DNA of 64,000 bases from Schizochytrium sp. CCTCC M209059 (lineage: Eukaryota; Sar; Bigyra; Thraustochytrida; Thraustochytriidae). Below the pieces are notes generated by a model that was given only the letters and a program-made list of their open reading frames with translations, searched no databases and was not told the DNA's origin. The position numbers were made by a program, and so were the translations under genes. The first letter of the stretch is position 1. Each line of letters opens with the position of its first letter. Location: positions 194,385-258,384 of the forward strand of contig KN805400.1 in assembly GCA_000818945.1 (NCBI GenBank), given 5' to 3'. Shown piece by piece: positions 1 to 9,134 of the stretch.

Positions 1-163
1 CGCCGCGCACGCATCAGTCCGACGGCCACCACTCAGGGTGCCTCGGGGGGCATCCCGGGTACCATCTCCAGGAGCGGGCGGGTACTAGCGGTATTGCCAG
101 ATAGGCAAGGTGACTACGACGGAAACAATGGCTCGAATGGTGATGATGATGGCTCGGATGGAT

Positions 164-768
164 GCATGGATGGATGGATGGATGGATGAATGAATGAATG
201 AATGAATGGATGAATGAATGAATGAATGAATGAATGAATGAATGAATGAATGAATGAACGAATGAATGAACGAATGAATGAATGAATGAATGAATGAACG
301 AATGAATGAATGAATGAATGAATGAATGAATGAATGAATGAATGAATGAATGAATGAATGAATGAATGAATGAATGAATGAATGAATGAATGAATGAATG
401 AATGAATGAATGAATGAATGAATGAATGAATGAATGAATGAATGAATGAATGAATGAATGAATGAATGAATGAATGAATGAATGAATGAATGAATGAATG
501 AATGAATGAATGAATGAATGAATGAATGAATGAATGAATGAATGAATGAATGAATGAATGAATGAATGAATGAATGAATGAATGAATGAATGAATGAATG
601 AATGAATGAATGAATGAATGAATGAATGAATGAATGAATGAATGAATGAATGAATGAATGAATGAATGAATGAATGAATGAATGAATGAATGAATGAATG
701 AATGAATGAATGAATGAATGAATGAATGAATGAATGAATGAATGAATGAATGAATTAATGAATGATAA
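164..768. repeat. (GATG)n to (GAAT)n microsatellite
   Basis: A short GGAT run starting near 164 passes into an almost perfect GAAT tetranucleotide array that continues to about 765, where it degenerates into AT-rich sequence (gaattaatgaatgataaaaag). A few units near 256-300 are GAAC instead of GAAT, and the later units are essentially identical. An array this long and pure is probably length-unstable and its assembled length may be wrong. I see no gene in bases 1-918; bases 1-160 are GC-rich unique sequence of unknown role. Confidence 0.97.
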
Positions 769-918
769 AAAGGATGATTATGAAGATAAGGATGAAGATG
801 AATGGAGTGGTGTAGAATATAGGTTCACGTTTAACGATTGGAAGGTGCTCGAGCTGGAGCTTGAGCTGAGACAGGGAGCTAGAAGCTGGACTTCCAGTTT
901 GAACAAAAGAGCAAGATC

Positions 919-1464
919 CTAGAGCTTGGCCTTTTCCGCGGCTCTGCGCTCGAGGTCGACGAGGATGGCCTTGCCGCGGGCGCAGGGCGAGTTGGTGACG
1001 GGATCGGAGATCTCGGCGGAAATGAGCGCCTCGCCGTTGCCAAGATACTCGCCGTCCGTGTCAAGACGCACGACCTGGCCGAGTGGCGTCTTGGAGAGGT
1101 AGCGGACCTCAAGGGACTTTGTGAGCGAGGCCTTAGCCAGGCCCGCCGTTGCGCTGGCCGAAATGGCGGTGATGAAATCAATGCAGCTCGCCACGGCGCC
1201 CCCATGCGCCATGCCGAGTGTGTTATCGCTAAAGCGTCCAAAGTAAATGGCCACCACCATGGACATCTTGCCGCCCTCAGAAGACGGGAAGGTCACAGCG
1301 AAGCGCATTCGAATTGGCGCCGCCTTGCCGATGACATAGTGCGTCTCGCCAATGGCCTCGCTTAGACCCTCGAGCTCCTCCGCAGACCCGGACGCCACGA
1401 GCTCGTTGAACCACGCACACGAGGCCAGGGCCGCGCGCGCGGCGCGGTCTTCCGCAGCGTCCAT
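919..1464 (-). CDS. Hotdog-fold acyl-CoA thioesterase, PaaI/THEM4-like
   Basis: A 181-residue protein with a single hotdog domain. The diagnostic segment is MAHGGAVASCIDFI (about residues 83-96), which matches the HGG...D helix of PaaI/THEM4-type thioesterases, where the glycine-rich turn and following Asp polarise water on the acyl-CoA thioester. The central strands (LEVRYLSKTPLGQVVRLD, then GEALISAEISD) fit the rest of the fold. Family members hydrolyse fatty-acyl or aryl-acyl-CoA; the substrate here cannot be told. There is no obvious targeting peptide. The gene is divergent from the FHA gene with about 0.8 kb between starts, and a CATCG repeat lies about 100-150 bp upstream of its ATG. 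The start is the only ATG that keeps the N-terminal helix. Confidence 0.8.
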   Translation of the reverse strand: MDAAEDRAARAALASCAWFNELVASGSAEELEGLSEAIGETHYVIGKAAPIRMRFAVTFPSSEGGKMSMVVAIYFGRFSDNTLGMAHGGAVASCIDFITAISASATAGLAKASLTKSLEVRYLSKTPLGQVVRLDTDGEYLGNGEALISAEISDPVTNSPCARGKAILVDLERRAAEKAKL

Positions 1465-2258
1465 GCGGGCGATGTCACGAGGCTCGCTCCCGGTCCGTCC
1501 TCTCGTTCAAGGTTTGGCTGCACTGGCGGAGCCCTGCCACCCTCTTCGCGTGGCACGTCGCGTGACATCGCATCGCATCGCATCACATCGTACTACATCG
1601 CATCGCATCGCGTCGCTCTGCATCCCGTCCGTCTCTTTCTTTGCCCATTGCGACGCCGTAGCGCGACTGCTTGCCAGCGCTCAAGAAGACCGCGAGCCCG
1701 GCCTTGTCATCGAAGATACGAGACGCGGGACTCGCTCGGGTCATCGGGGACCTGCCGCCCGCCTGCGAGACGGCGAGGACGAAGACTTTCCCTTCCCTTC
1801 CCTTTGCAAGGTCGACGTTGGCCGGGCTGGGACGCGAGGTCGTTGCGCTTGCTCTCGTTCTCGTCTCGGCGAGATGGCGTGCATCGAGGCCGAAGTTTTG
1901 GTGCGCCCGAGGTCTGTCTGCAAGGTGGAGGTGGGTGGTTATGTATGTCGCTTTGCCCGGTATACCGTTCGTTCGTCCTTGCAAACCCAGTTTGCCTGAT
2001 CCTGCGTGAGCGCGAGAGAGCGTGAGGGGCAGCGGCGCAGCCGCGGAGTAGCTGCAGTCTGTGAGCTCGCGCAGCTCGCGCGCGTGCGAGAGAACCAGAG
2101 ACAGACAAGATACGAGTCGAGTCGAGTCGAGTCGAGTCGAGCAGGTTGTCGGCCGGGCTTGCAGCCTCGAGAAACGGCCAGGCAAGCAAGCAAGCAAGCC
2201 AGCAAGCAAGCAAGGTCTGTGCGAGGCCGTAGTGAGACGCACGCTACGCCGCGAGACG
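1465..2258. promoter_or_regulatory. Divergent intergenic region with pentanucleotide repeats
   Basis: Shared upstream region of the thioesterase (-) and the FHA protein (+). It holds a CATCG-type tandem repeat at 1566-1615, a GAGTC/GTCGA repeat at 2114-2141 and an AAGC repeat at 2182-2214. The open frames here are low-complexity translations of these repeats. No TATA-like element is obvious. Confidence 0.55.
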
Positions 2259-4232
2259 ATGGCGGCGACGGAGGGCGCAGCGTGGGCGAGACTGCGGCAC
2301 TGCATGGTGAATGAGGCGTACGAAGAGGTAGAGGTTCTGCAGGACGAAATCTTGGACACAGACGGGGACTATGTGATGGGCAGAGACCCATCGAGGAGCA
2401 AGCTCCACCTGAAGGAACCCATCGTATCAGGGCAGCACTGCAGAATCCGCATGCAACGCTCGCGCCAAGGACACGGCAATGTCATCTTTGAAATTCAGGA
2501 CGTGAGTACCAACGGGACCTCGGTGAATCGCGAGCGCCTCGAAAAGGGAAAGTGGCGCAGACTTGCAAGAGGCGACAAAATCGTACTTTCCATGCATGCC
2601 AAAAACAGCACAGCGAAAACGCTGCACCAATTCGAATTCTTCCCACTCTCACGCAAAGAGGCAGGTGATCTCGCCGTGTCGCAAAGCGCGAGCGCAAACT
2701 CCGCCACAAACTCCGGCACGGGCGCCGGAGATGCAGACTCGGCCCTTCAGGCTCGCCACATTGAACAATTACGCGAGATGCGCAAAGAATTTGAAGCCTC
2801 CGAGGCCTCTATGCGTCAAGAGCATGAAAAGGAAATTGCAGAGCTCCACCGCGCGCTCGAGGCCGAAAAGGCCCGCGCAAGAGAGTCTGTCGACGCGGAG
2901 CAGAATGTTCGCGCACGCCTCGAGGAAACCCGGTCCCAGATGGAGGAGACGCAAAGTGCGCTCGCCGACGAGCGAACCGCAAAGGAAAGACTTGAACTGC
3001 AACTTCGGGGAGAATTGCAGCAGGTTCGTGCGGAGCTTGAGACTCTTGTGCGCAAGGAAACGAACAGGGCCAATGTTCTCGAGGAGAACAAGGCGCTTCT
3101 TGAAAAAGAGCTGGCAAGGGAAAGACTCGCAAAGGGAGCGGCTGAAGAGGGCCTTGCGCAGGCCAAACGCGACCTCGATGCGGAAAAGTCTCGCGCGCGA
3201 CAGGCGCACGAGGGCAAGCTGAAGGCTCGTCTACAAGAGTCGCTTGCACGAGCCGAATTTCTCGAGGGCAAGCTGGCCCGCACGGATCGAGCCATTCAGG
3301 CCGCCCGGGAACATGGCCATAATACATTGCGTTCGGCCGTGGAGCAAATGACCAAAACTTTGCAAGCTTTTGGAGCGTCTAACGAAGCTGATCTCGAGGA
3401 GATCAAGGGGATTCTTGGCGGGCCTGTCGTTCGCGCCAGCCGGCAGTCACTTGCGCCTGCCGAGAGTGCGCCTCGACATGTTGCCGCTACGCAGGCATAC
3501 GAGGATGAGGACGACGATGAAATGGATGAAGCGCAAGGTGCTTCGGCGAGCTTTGGGAAAGCAGAGTCCGGCTCGGACGGACCGCAAGACGTGGAAACGC
3601 AGGTCGCCGGGGCAACGCAGATTCCCCCCGCCTCGCAAACGCAGGTTGCGCCGCTGCAGTCCGCGCCTTCGTTTGCTTTGTCGGACCTGACGCAAGAATC
3701 GCGCGCTGCTGAAAATGATCATGATAGTGACGACGGTACTAACGAGAACGAGGGACAAGCCCATGTTGCTCGTCCAGCAGAACAAGAGGGGCAAGCCAAA
3801 ACGCAAAACAGAGGCAATGAAGAGGAGCAGGAGGAAAATGAAGACGATGACGTCGACGAGGATGAAGACAATGAAAACATGAGCGGTAACGAACAAGCGC
3901 CTCCTAGCAACGTGAATTCCAGAAACGCCAAGAAACACGACCCAGACGAAGAGAACGTTAACAGGAACAAGGGTGCGGCTGCGCACAGCGGCAACGCGCG
4001 GCTGGACCAAACCCCTCGTCAGGAGCCATGCTTGCTGGAAAATAACACTCCCAAGGTGAATCTCAAGACGCCAAAGCGCAAGAACATTAGCTTTCTCTCA
4101 CCCATGAGTGAGGAGCGCTTCTCTTCGCAAGAAGACGCCGAGAGTGCAAAGAAGAAGCAGCGTCCGCTTCTCATGACCACAACTTGCGAAAGTGATGACG
4201 ACTACGGCGAGTCGAACTTTAGCCAATCATGA
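2259..4232 (+). CDS. FHA-domain coiled-coil protein with SQ/TQ cluster
   Basis: 657 residues. Residues about 20-130 form an FHA phosphothreonine-binding domain: the GRDPSR turn, SGQHCRIRM (the S-x-x-H motif) and STNGTSVN (the N-G loop) are all present. A charged coiled coil follows (about 165-375). The rest is disordered and strongly acidic, with TQ or SQ dipeptides concentrated between about residues 420 and 655 (ATQ, ETQ, ATQ, ASQ, TQ, LTQ, KTQ, SSQ, FSQ). The C-terminus carries proline-directed sites (LKTPKRK, FLSPMSEER). An FHA domain plus an SQ/TQ cluster is the layout of DNA-damage-response adaptors phosphorylated by ATM/ATR-type kinases, so a nuclear scaffold role is inferred. The frame is open upstream of 2259, but 2259 is the first ATG and sits just before the folded domain. 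Confidence 0.75.
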   Translation: MAATEGAAWARLRHCMVNEAYEEVEVLQDEILDTDGDYVMGRDPSRSKLHLKEPIVSGQHCRIRMQRSRQGHGNVIFEIQDVSTNGTSVNRERLEKGKWRRLARGDKIVLSMHAKNSTAKTLHQFEFFPLSRKEAGDLAVSQSASANSATNSGTGAGDADSALQARHIEQLREMRKEFEASEASMRQEHEKEIAELHRALEAEKARARESVDAEQNVRARLEETRSQMEETQSALADERTAKERLELQLRGELQQVRAELETLVRKETNRANVLEENKALLEKELARERLAKGAAEEGLAQAKRDLDAEKSRARQAHEGKLKARLQESLARAEFLEGKLARTDRAIQAAREHGHNTLRSAVEQMTKTLQAFGASNEADLEEIKGILGGPVVRASRQSLAPAESAPRHVAATQAYEDEDDDEMDEAQGASASFGKAESGSDGPQDVETQVAGATQIPPASQTQVAPLQSAPSFALSDLTQESRAAENDHDSDDGTNENEGQAHVARPAEQEGQAKTQNRGNEEEQEENEDDDVDEDEDNENMSGNEQAPPSNVNSRNAKKHDPDEENVNRNKGAAAHSGNARLDQTPRQEPCLLENNTPKVNLKTPKRKNISFLSPMSEERFSSQEDAESAKKKQRPLLMTTTCESDDDYGESNFSQS

Positions 4233-4531
4233 TAGCGAGTCATGGCAACGATAGCTCTACCGACATATGGATGGATGGTCACCTTCGCAATAATGAAGAA
4301 ATTAATGAAAACCATCAGACTGAGCTCGCGGGGACAAACAGAGCGATCCCAATCGGTACTCCAGGCATAGTAGGCGATGCAGAAAGATAGGGTGGATCGC
4401 CAGCGTTGTGCGAACATGCTCTTACGGCAAGATTGCTTTCTGAGCGAGCACGCGAGTCCAAACAAAGAATCTATTTTACGTTAGCAATAAGACAGTCATG
4501 GAAGAGAGAAAGAGCACCTCGAAATCACAGG

Positions 4532-5128
4532 TCAGTCCTCCCAGTCATCATGTCCGCTGTCCGAACTGTTATCGTGCAATTGAACTGCAGATATCCTCGC
4601 AGCAAGTCCTGCGGTGACCTGGGCAGGTGCAGGCCGGGAATTTTGTACAGAAGCGGCGTCCTCGTCGCGAGCATTTTTGGCTGATTTACCGTCCTTTGGC
4701 TCCTCAAAAAGCATCTTTTCCTCGCTGCCGCGACCGCAAAGCACGCAGCTCATGATAAATTCCTGAGTGGTGCTGGTCGACAGGAACTTGTGATAATGCT
4801 CGCAGATGAAATGGTCGCACTTTGCGCAGATATGGCGATAGGTTGTAACTTCCTCGAAACCCTTGGGTTCCCCAGAGGGCGCAGGCTCGGTGCCCGACGG
4901 CCCGTTGGACGGGGTCTCTCCCGCATGCGCGCCGTCAACGTTGGCGGCAAAGTGGTCGTCGTCGTGGTCGTCGTCAATCTCCTCCTCCTCAACCGCGCGG
5001 TCCGCGGCGCGGGGCGCGTCCTTGGCGCCGCAGGAGGCGCAGCCGGCCCAGTTCAGCAGATACGCGCCGCTGTCCAGGCACACGCGCCCGCGTTCCGGCA
5101 GCGTCTCGCGCGCGCACTGGCGACACAT
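4532..5128 (-). CDS. CHURC1: Churchill (CHURC1) family zinc protein
   Basis: A 198-residue homologue of Churchill. The N-terminus MCRQC...ERGRVCLDSGAYLLNWAGC, then CASC, keeps the family's Cys pairs. After an insertion come the second zinc cluster YRHICAKCDHFICEHYH and the closing CVLCG. Animal Churchill is about 112 residues. Here an acidic, Asp/His-rich insertion (about 48-85) separates the two halves and a ~50-residue disordered tail follows CVLCG. Animal Churchill is described as a zinc-binding transcriptional regulator; its role in protists is unknown. A TTTGC pentanucleotide array (GCAAA on the gene strand) ends about 35 bp upstream of the ATG. The gene is divergent from the DUF1769-like gene and its 3' end faces the FHA gene. 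Confidence 0.85.
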   Translation of the reverse strand: MCRQCARETLPERGRVCLDSGAYLLNWAGCASCGAKDAPRAADRAVEEEEIDDDHDDDHFAANVDGAHAGETPSNGPSGTEPAPSGEPKGFEEVTTYRHICAKCDHFICEHYHKFLSTSTTQEFIMSCVLCGRGSEEKMLFEEPKDGKSAKNARDEDAASVQNSRPAPAQVTAGLAARISAVQLHDNSSDSGHDDWED

Positions 5129-5161
5129 CGCGGCGAACGGGTCGCGCGCGCTTCTACGAGG

Positions 5162-5206
5162 TTTGCTTTGCTTTGCTTTGCTTTGCTTTGCTTTGCTTTG
5201 CTTTGC
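5162..5206. repeat. (TTTGC)9 microsatellite upstream of CHURC1
   Basis: Nine uninterrupted TTTGC units followed by TCTGC variants. It lies within the 380 bp divergent spacer between CHURC1 and the DUF1769-like gene, about 35-80 bp before the CHURC1 start. A looser GGCTTGGCTT-type repeat follows at about 5230-5290. Confidence 0.95.
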
Positions 5207-5508
5207 TCTGCTCTCAGCCCACTGCTCTTACAGTTGGCTTGGTGGCTTGGCTTGACTTGGCCTTTCTTGGCTTTTTTTGGCTTTGCTTTCGAGTTGCCTG
5301 AGCTTGGTTTTCTTCACTCTTACCGTCAACCAACTCTTCATGTTGGTCGCAGCATCAACCAAATACTTCACGTGAGCTCGCTTGCAAACTCGACTCGAAT
5401 AAAGTTGGCGGCGACGCAAAGCGAGAGAGAGCGGGTTCCAGGCGGGCTCGCTGACCGTCCTTTGCGTCGCACGGCACGGCATCTACCTGGCCCGAGTCGA
5501 CGGGAGCA

Positions 5509-6558
5509 ATGAAGCTCGCGCCTCGGCACGATGTTGAGGTCCAAGATGATGAAAAGGACCAGGTCGAGCTTGACAAGCAGGACATGATTGAGGAGGAGAC
5601 TCAGGAGGAGTCGGAGGGCTACTTTGGCTGGCTAACAAACGTAACGAGTGCGTGGGACGACGAGATGCCCCTGGTGGAGGTGGCAGACACATACGACGAG
5701 GCGCTGACCGTGGTCAAAACGCCCAAGGGAACAGCACACTTTAGTTGCCCGAGGACCCTGCCGCACCCCGACTTTTGGCCAGACAAGCCATTGCTCCTTC
5801 GAGAAAGCATGGTACATCACGGCTGGGACGCAGAGACCAACGTGGGCAAACCCCTGCCAACAAACGGCGTGTCCTTTCCGTTCGAGACCGACCTTTTTGC
5901 AGGAAGCGCCATGTTTAGGATGCGAGGTCTGTCGACAGCCAGCGACTACTTTGAGGGCCGAGCTAGGCTATCTTCCATCGTAGTGACAGGTGCATTCAAG
6001 CAAGAGGTCTCCTTTCAAGATGCCATGACAGGCCAGGAGTTCTGCAAACCTGTAAAGTCACCTTCTTCCTTGCTCGTCAAGCCATTATTGTCTTTCTTCC
6101 GTCTTCTTGCGCCACTTCTACAAATTCATGTCGGCAATCAGACCTACATGCTCTCGCCACTCGCTCAGACAGCACAGGCAATTCATGTTTCGGACTCGCC
6201 ACTAGACCTGCAACCGGACCTCGACGTGGAGGAAAACTTTGGAGAAGTTGAAATGGACACACCTATGGATCGTGCGCAACGTAAAAAATTCTTTGCGAAA
6301 CGTAGTAACCTCTCCGATTTCTCTTTTCGGACAGATAAATGCTACACGTTTGATTTTTATAATGACAAGCTGGACATGGAGACCTTTCAGCTTCGTGCGC
6401 TAGGGCAACATTTCGAGATCCAGCCTTACCTTCGAGGTCAGCCACTTCGAATTCTTGCGCGGGTTTTCCGCCCGGGGCAAGCCTCGGGTCTCTATCTTTG
6501 GAATTTCGAGCTCTGGCACGAGAAAGCGCTCGCCTTTCTCGACGCGCGCGCAAGCTGA
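5509..6558 (+). CDS. DUF1769-like conserved protein
   Basis: 349 residues. The N-terminal ~45 residues are acidic and low-complexity. The body contains SDYFEGRARLSSIVVTGAFK followed by an MTGQEF segment, the pattern I associate with the DUF1769 (UPF0590) family of fungi and protists, including the 'F-x-GR-x-R...G-x-FK...TGQ-x-F' core. The C-terminal half holds 'KCYTFDFYNDKLDMETFQL' and 'YLRGQPLRILAR', which are also typical of that family. No enzymatic function is established for it. No signal peptide or membrane segment is evident. The first in-frame ATG after the divergent spacer was chosen. Family assignment is from memory of motif layout. Confidence 0.6.
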   Translation: MKLAPRHDVEVQDDEKDQVELDKQDMIEEETQEESEGYFGWLTNVTSAWDDEMPLVEVADTYDEALTVVKTPKGTAHFSCPRTLPHPDFWPDKPLLLRESMVHHGWDAETNVGKPLPTNGVSFPFETDLFAGSAMFRMRGLSTASDYFEGRARLSSIVVTGAFKQEVSFQDAMTGQEFCKPVKSPSSLLVKPLLSFFRLLAPLLQIHVGNQTYMLSPLAQTAQAIHVSDSPLDLQPDLDVEENFGEVEMDTPMDRAQRKKFFAKRSNLSDFSFRTDKCYTFDFYNDKLDMETFQLRALGQHFEIQPYLRGQPLRILARVFRPGQASGLYLWNFELWHEKALAFLDARAS

Positions 6559-7169
6559 ATCATAATAATAATATCAAATACATCAGAAGGTCACCAACTG
6601 ACCACGGTCTCTCTGAACGGATTTCGGAAATTTTTATCGTCGACGTCGACAACGTAAAACGTAAGAAGTCGCCAATGAGATTTCTCTTACAAAGTCGGAC
6701 GAGACTCTAGATTACCCGCAAACTTGTCATAGGAGTATGTCGCACATACAACATCATGCTTGTGGCCGCTACCTCTGCCGCTGCTGCTCAGGTTTTTGCC
6801 CACTTCTAATAGTCAGTGGCTTTAAGATTGTAAACATTTCGGGCACTTTCCTCTCAAGGCCTATGTTGGCTTGTCTTGTTGCTTCCTTTCCATCACATTT
6901 GGTTCAATCGACAAATCAGCCACATCTCCTCCTCGTCTCGTCGCTGCAAGGGAAAAAAAATAATTTAAAAAAGGGAGGGAGGAAAGGAGGCACGCAAAAA
7001 GGGTTGCGGAAACGGCGCGGACTTTTAGCGCGGAGGTAGGACCACCTCATGCATGACGCAGGCAAGAGTGCGAGGGACCAAACGCGCGCGGAAGGACTCT
7101 GGACGAGGACGATCAGCGTCTAGATAGGCTCCTGGCTGATCGCTGCGAGGCTGACTGCGACCCTGAACC
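6559..7169. other. Intergenic region, no gene seen
   Basis: Tail of the DUF1769-like gene and upstream region of the PPP1R36-like gene. It is AT-richer than the flanks and has an A-rich run (aaaaaaaataatttaaaaaaggg, about 6953-6977) about 190 bp before the next ATG. I see no convincing coding or RNA gene. Confidence 0.5.
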
Positions 7170-8609
7170 ATGTTGCGGTCATCGGCAAGCGTGATGTCGA
7201 TACATTCGCTCAACAGCCGCGGTAGCCGTAAGACGGCGGGGCGAGATGGGGGCCCAAGGCAGCGCAAATTCAATCTCGATGAGGTCATCGAGGGCGCCTT
7301 TGAGCTCATCGTCGGGGAATACGGGACAAAGGCAAATTTGGAGATCCCGATCGGATTCTATGAAACGTACAACGGAGCGTTGATGCGCAACTTTTTGGCG
7401 AGTGCCATCTTCTATTTTTACGCGTACATTCGGGTATTGCAGCTCGCTCACACGCATCGCGATGTAGCCGCTGGTCGCGCAGAGGGCGCGTTGCGACGCA
7501 AAGATTCGATCAACTTTGCAGCGCATCCAGATCTACTCGAAGCGCGTCGAGATCAAAAGATCAGACTCGAGCGCCTCGCGCGCGCCTACGCCCGCGTCCT
7601 GCTCTCGTGCAGTAACTACGAGCACACGCATGAAGACGTTCTCCTGTTTGAATGCATTTATCAATTTGCTTTCTTGGTGTTGAAGACAAGTGTGGATCCG
7701 GGGCCCTTTGAAGCCAGAGCGTTGTGGACGCGCATTCTGGGTGAGCTCTGCTACATATTTCGAGGTCCAAACTTTGACATCGAATCCAAGCGTTCTCTCA
7801 AACAGGAAATGGAGCGAAAAGCTCGAGAGATTGACCGCCTCAAGTCCGAGGATGCCCAGGGCGCAGACCCGTCTCTGATTGCGCAGGAGAATCCGTTGCT
7901 CCAAGCTGCAAATTCATTACCTGGGCCGTACTCCTCGGCGCGCAGCCGGCCAAGTATCGCAAGCAGCTCGCGAAATAGCCGCATTTGGCATCGAGGTAGC
8001 AAATTAAACGCATCAGGACGCTCGAGCCTGAGCCACACGCTCAATAATAATGGCCACGACCAGGCCAACAAGCCTGAAATTAAGATCCCGCTCCCGGACA
8101 ACATGTACCTAAATATCGCGTCCTTTGACATCACACAGCGGCCAGAGAAACCCGCAACTCGTGGGCGCGACGGTTCTCCTCGAAAGATGGCGCATAATCT
8201 GCGCTCGCCCGAGTACGCGCTTCTGGGCGGCAGCGAAAATCTGGCATTGCGGGCCCGGGACCAGAAAAAGGCATTTTCTGTGCACAAAGCAATGCATGCA
8301 AGATCGCCGATTCTCGCAATGATTCTCCCCGATCCGCTCGAGCGAACGCGTCGCAACGCGCAAGCTGCGCTTGCAAAGGCAACGCATTCTTCTGGCCGCA
8401 AGAAGCCACGCAGGCGAAGGTCATACGGCAACTTTGAAGGAGGAGAAGACACCGAAGATGAAGAGGTGAATGCTTGCGAAGTGACTCAAACAGTGCCTTG
8501 CTGTGGTACTTTGAACTCAACCTCTTCCAGGGCAAGAGGTGGAGTGCTGGAGGGTGAAACAGCAAGACTTTTGCGCGTCTTGAAAGGGCCCGAGTCGGCA
8601 CAAGACTGA
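7170..8609 (+). CDS. PPP1R36-like protein (candidate ciliary PP1 regulator)
   Basis: 479 residues. The N-terminal half (about 30-215) is an alpha-helical domain. Its conserved-looking stretches are RRDQKIRLERLARAYARVLL, an HEDVLLFECIYQF segment and ELCYIFRGPNFD. This order (helix ending in Y-x-x-LL, then ED-x-x-FFE-x-LY-x-F, then LFRS-x-x-FN) is that of protein phosphatase 1 regulatory subunit 36. The C-terminal half is Ser/Arg-rich and probably disordered. PPP1R36 is linked to cilia and sperm in animals, and this window has several other cilium genes. A canonical RVxF PP1-docking site is not obvious. The assignment is tentative. Confidence 0.5.
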   Translation: MLRSSASVMSIHSLNSRGSRKTAGRDGGPRQRKFNLDEVIEGAFELIVGEYGTKANLEIPIGFYETYNGALMRNFLASAIFYFYAYIRVLQLAHTHRDVAAGRAEGALRRKDSINFAAHPDLLEARRDQKIRLERLARAYARVLLSCSNYEHTHEDVLLFECIYQFAFLVLKTSVDPGPFEARALWTRILGELCYIFRGPNFDIESKRSLKQEMERKAREIDRLKSEDAQGADPSLIAQENPLLQAANSLPGPYSSARSRPSIASSSRNSRIWHRGSKLNASGRSSLSHTLNNNGHDQANKPEIKIPLPDNMYLNIASFDITQRPEKPATRGRDGSPRKMAHNLRSPEYALLGGSENLALRARDQKKAFSVHKAMHARSPILAMILPDPLERTRRNAQAALAKATHSSGRKKPRRRRSYGNFEGGEDTEDEEVNACEVTQTVPCCGTLNSTSSRARGGVLEGETARLLRVLKGPESAQD

Positions 8610-9134
8610 ACACTATCAAGTGCATGTGTGCCTCAATCTCAATGGAAAATAATGAGCTTCAAACCTCCAGTACTAGACAGATGTCGATAGCGTGACATGG
8701 CAGTATACCCACAGACAAACGCAATTATTGTTTCGTAAAAGCCTTGGAAAGCTACGGCGCACTTACATCTATTTACGCACGGATACGTACAGATCCCGAG
8801 TCTGGAGCCTTATTGAAACTTAGAAGAACTACGGCGCAGGTTAACTCCAGGATCTGGTCACGGTCACAGCAAAGTAATTCAAATTCGTATTGCCCCACGT
8901 CTGGACTTTTATGGCTTCTTTTTATGTTAATTCTTTTTGCGCCATATCGAGTCAAGGAGAGTGAAAATCATAGATTGGAATTGTGGTTCACTAGAAGCAA
9001 GTAAGACAGACTGACTGCACAGGTCCCCAAATTGTTCTCGAAACTGAGTAAGAACTCCTGCAAAAGGGAAAGAGACTGACAGAGAGAAAGAGCAAGGATG
9101 AGATATAGAGGGGGAAAGAAGGAGCGAAGGTTGC
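8610..9134. other. Convergent intergenic region, no gene seen
   Basis: Spacer between the 3' ends of the PPP1R36-like gene (+) and RRP7 (-). It is AT-rich with only short random open frames. The side near RRP7 is GA-rich on the + strand (CT-rich on the RRP7 strand). Confidence 0.5.
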
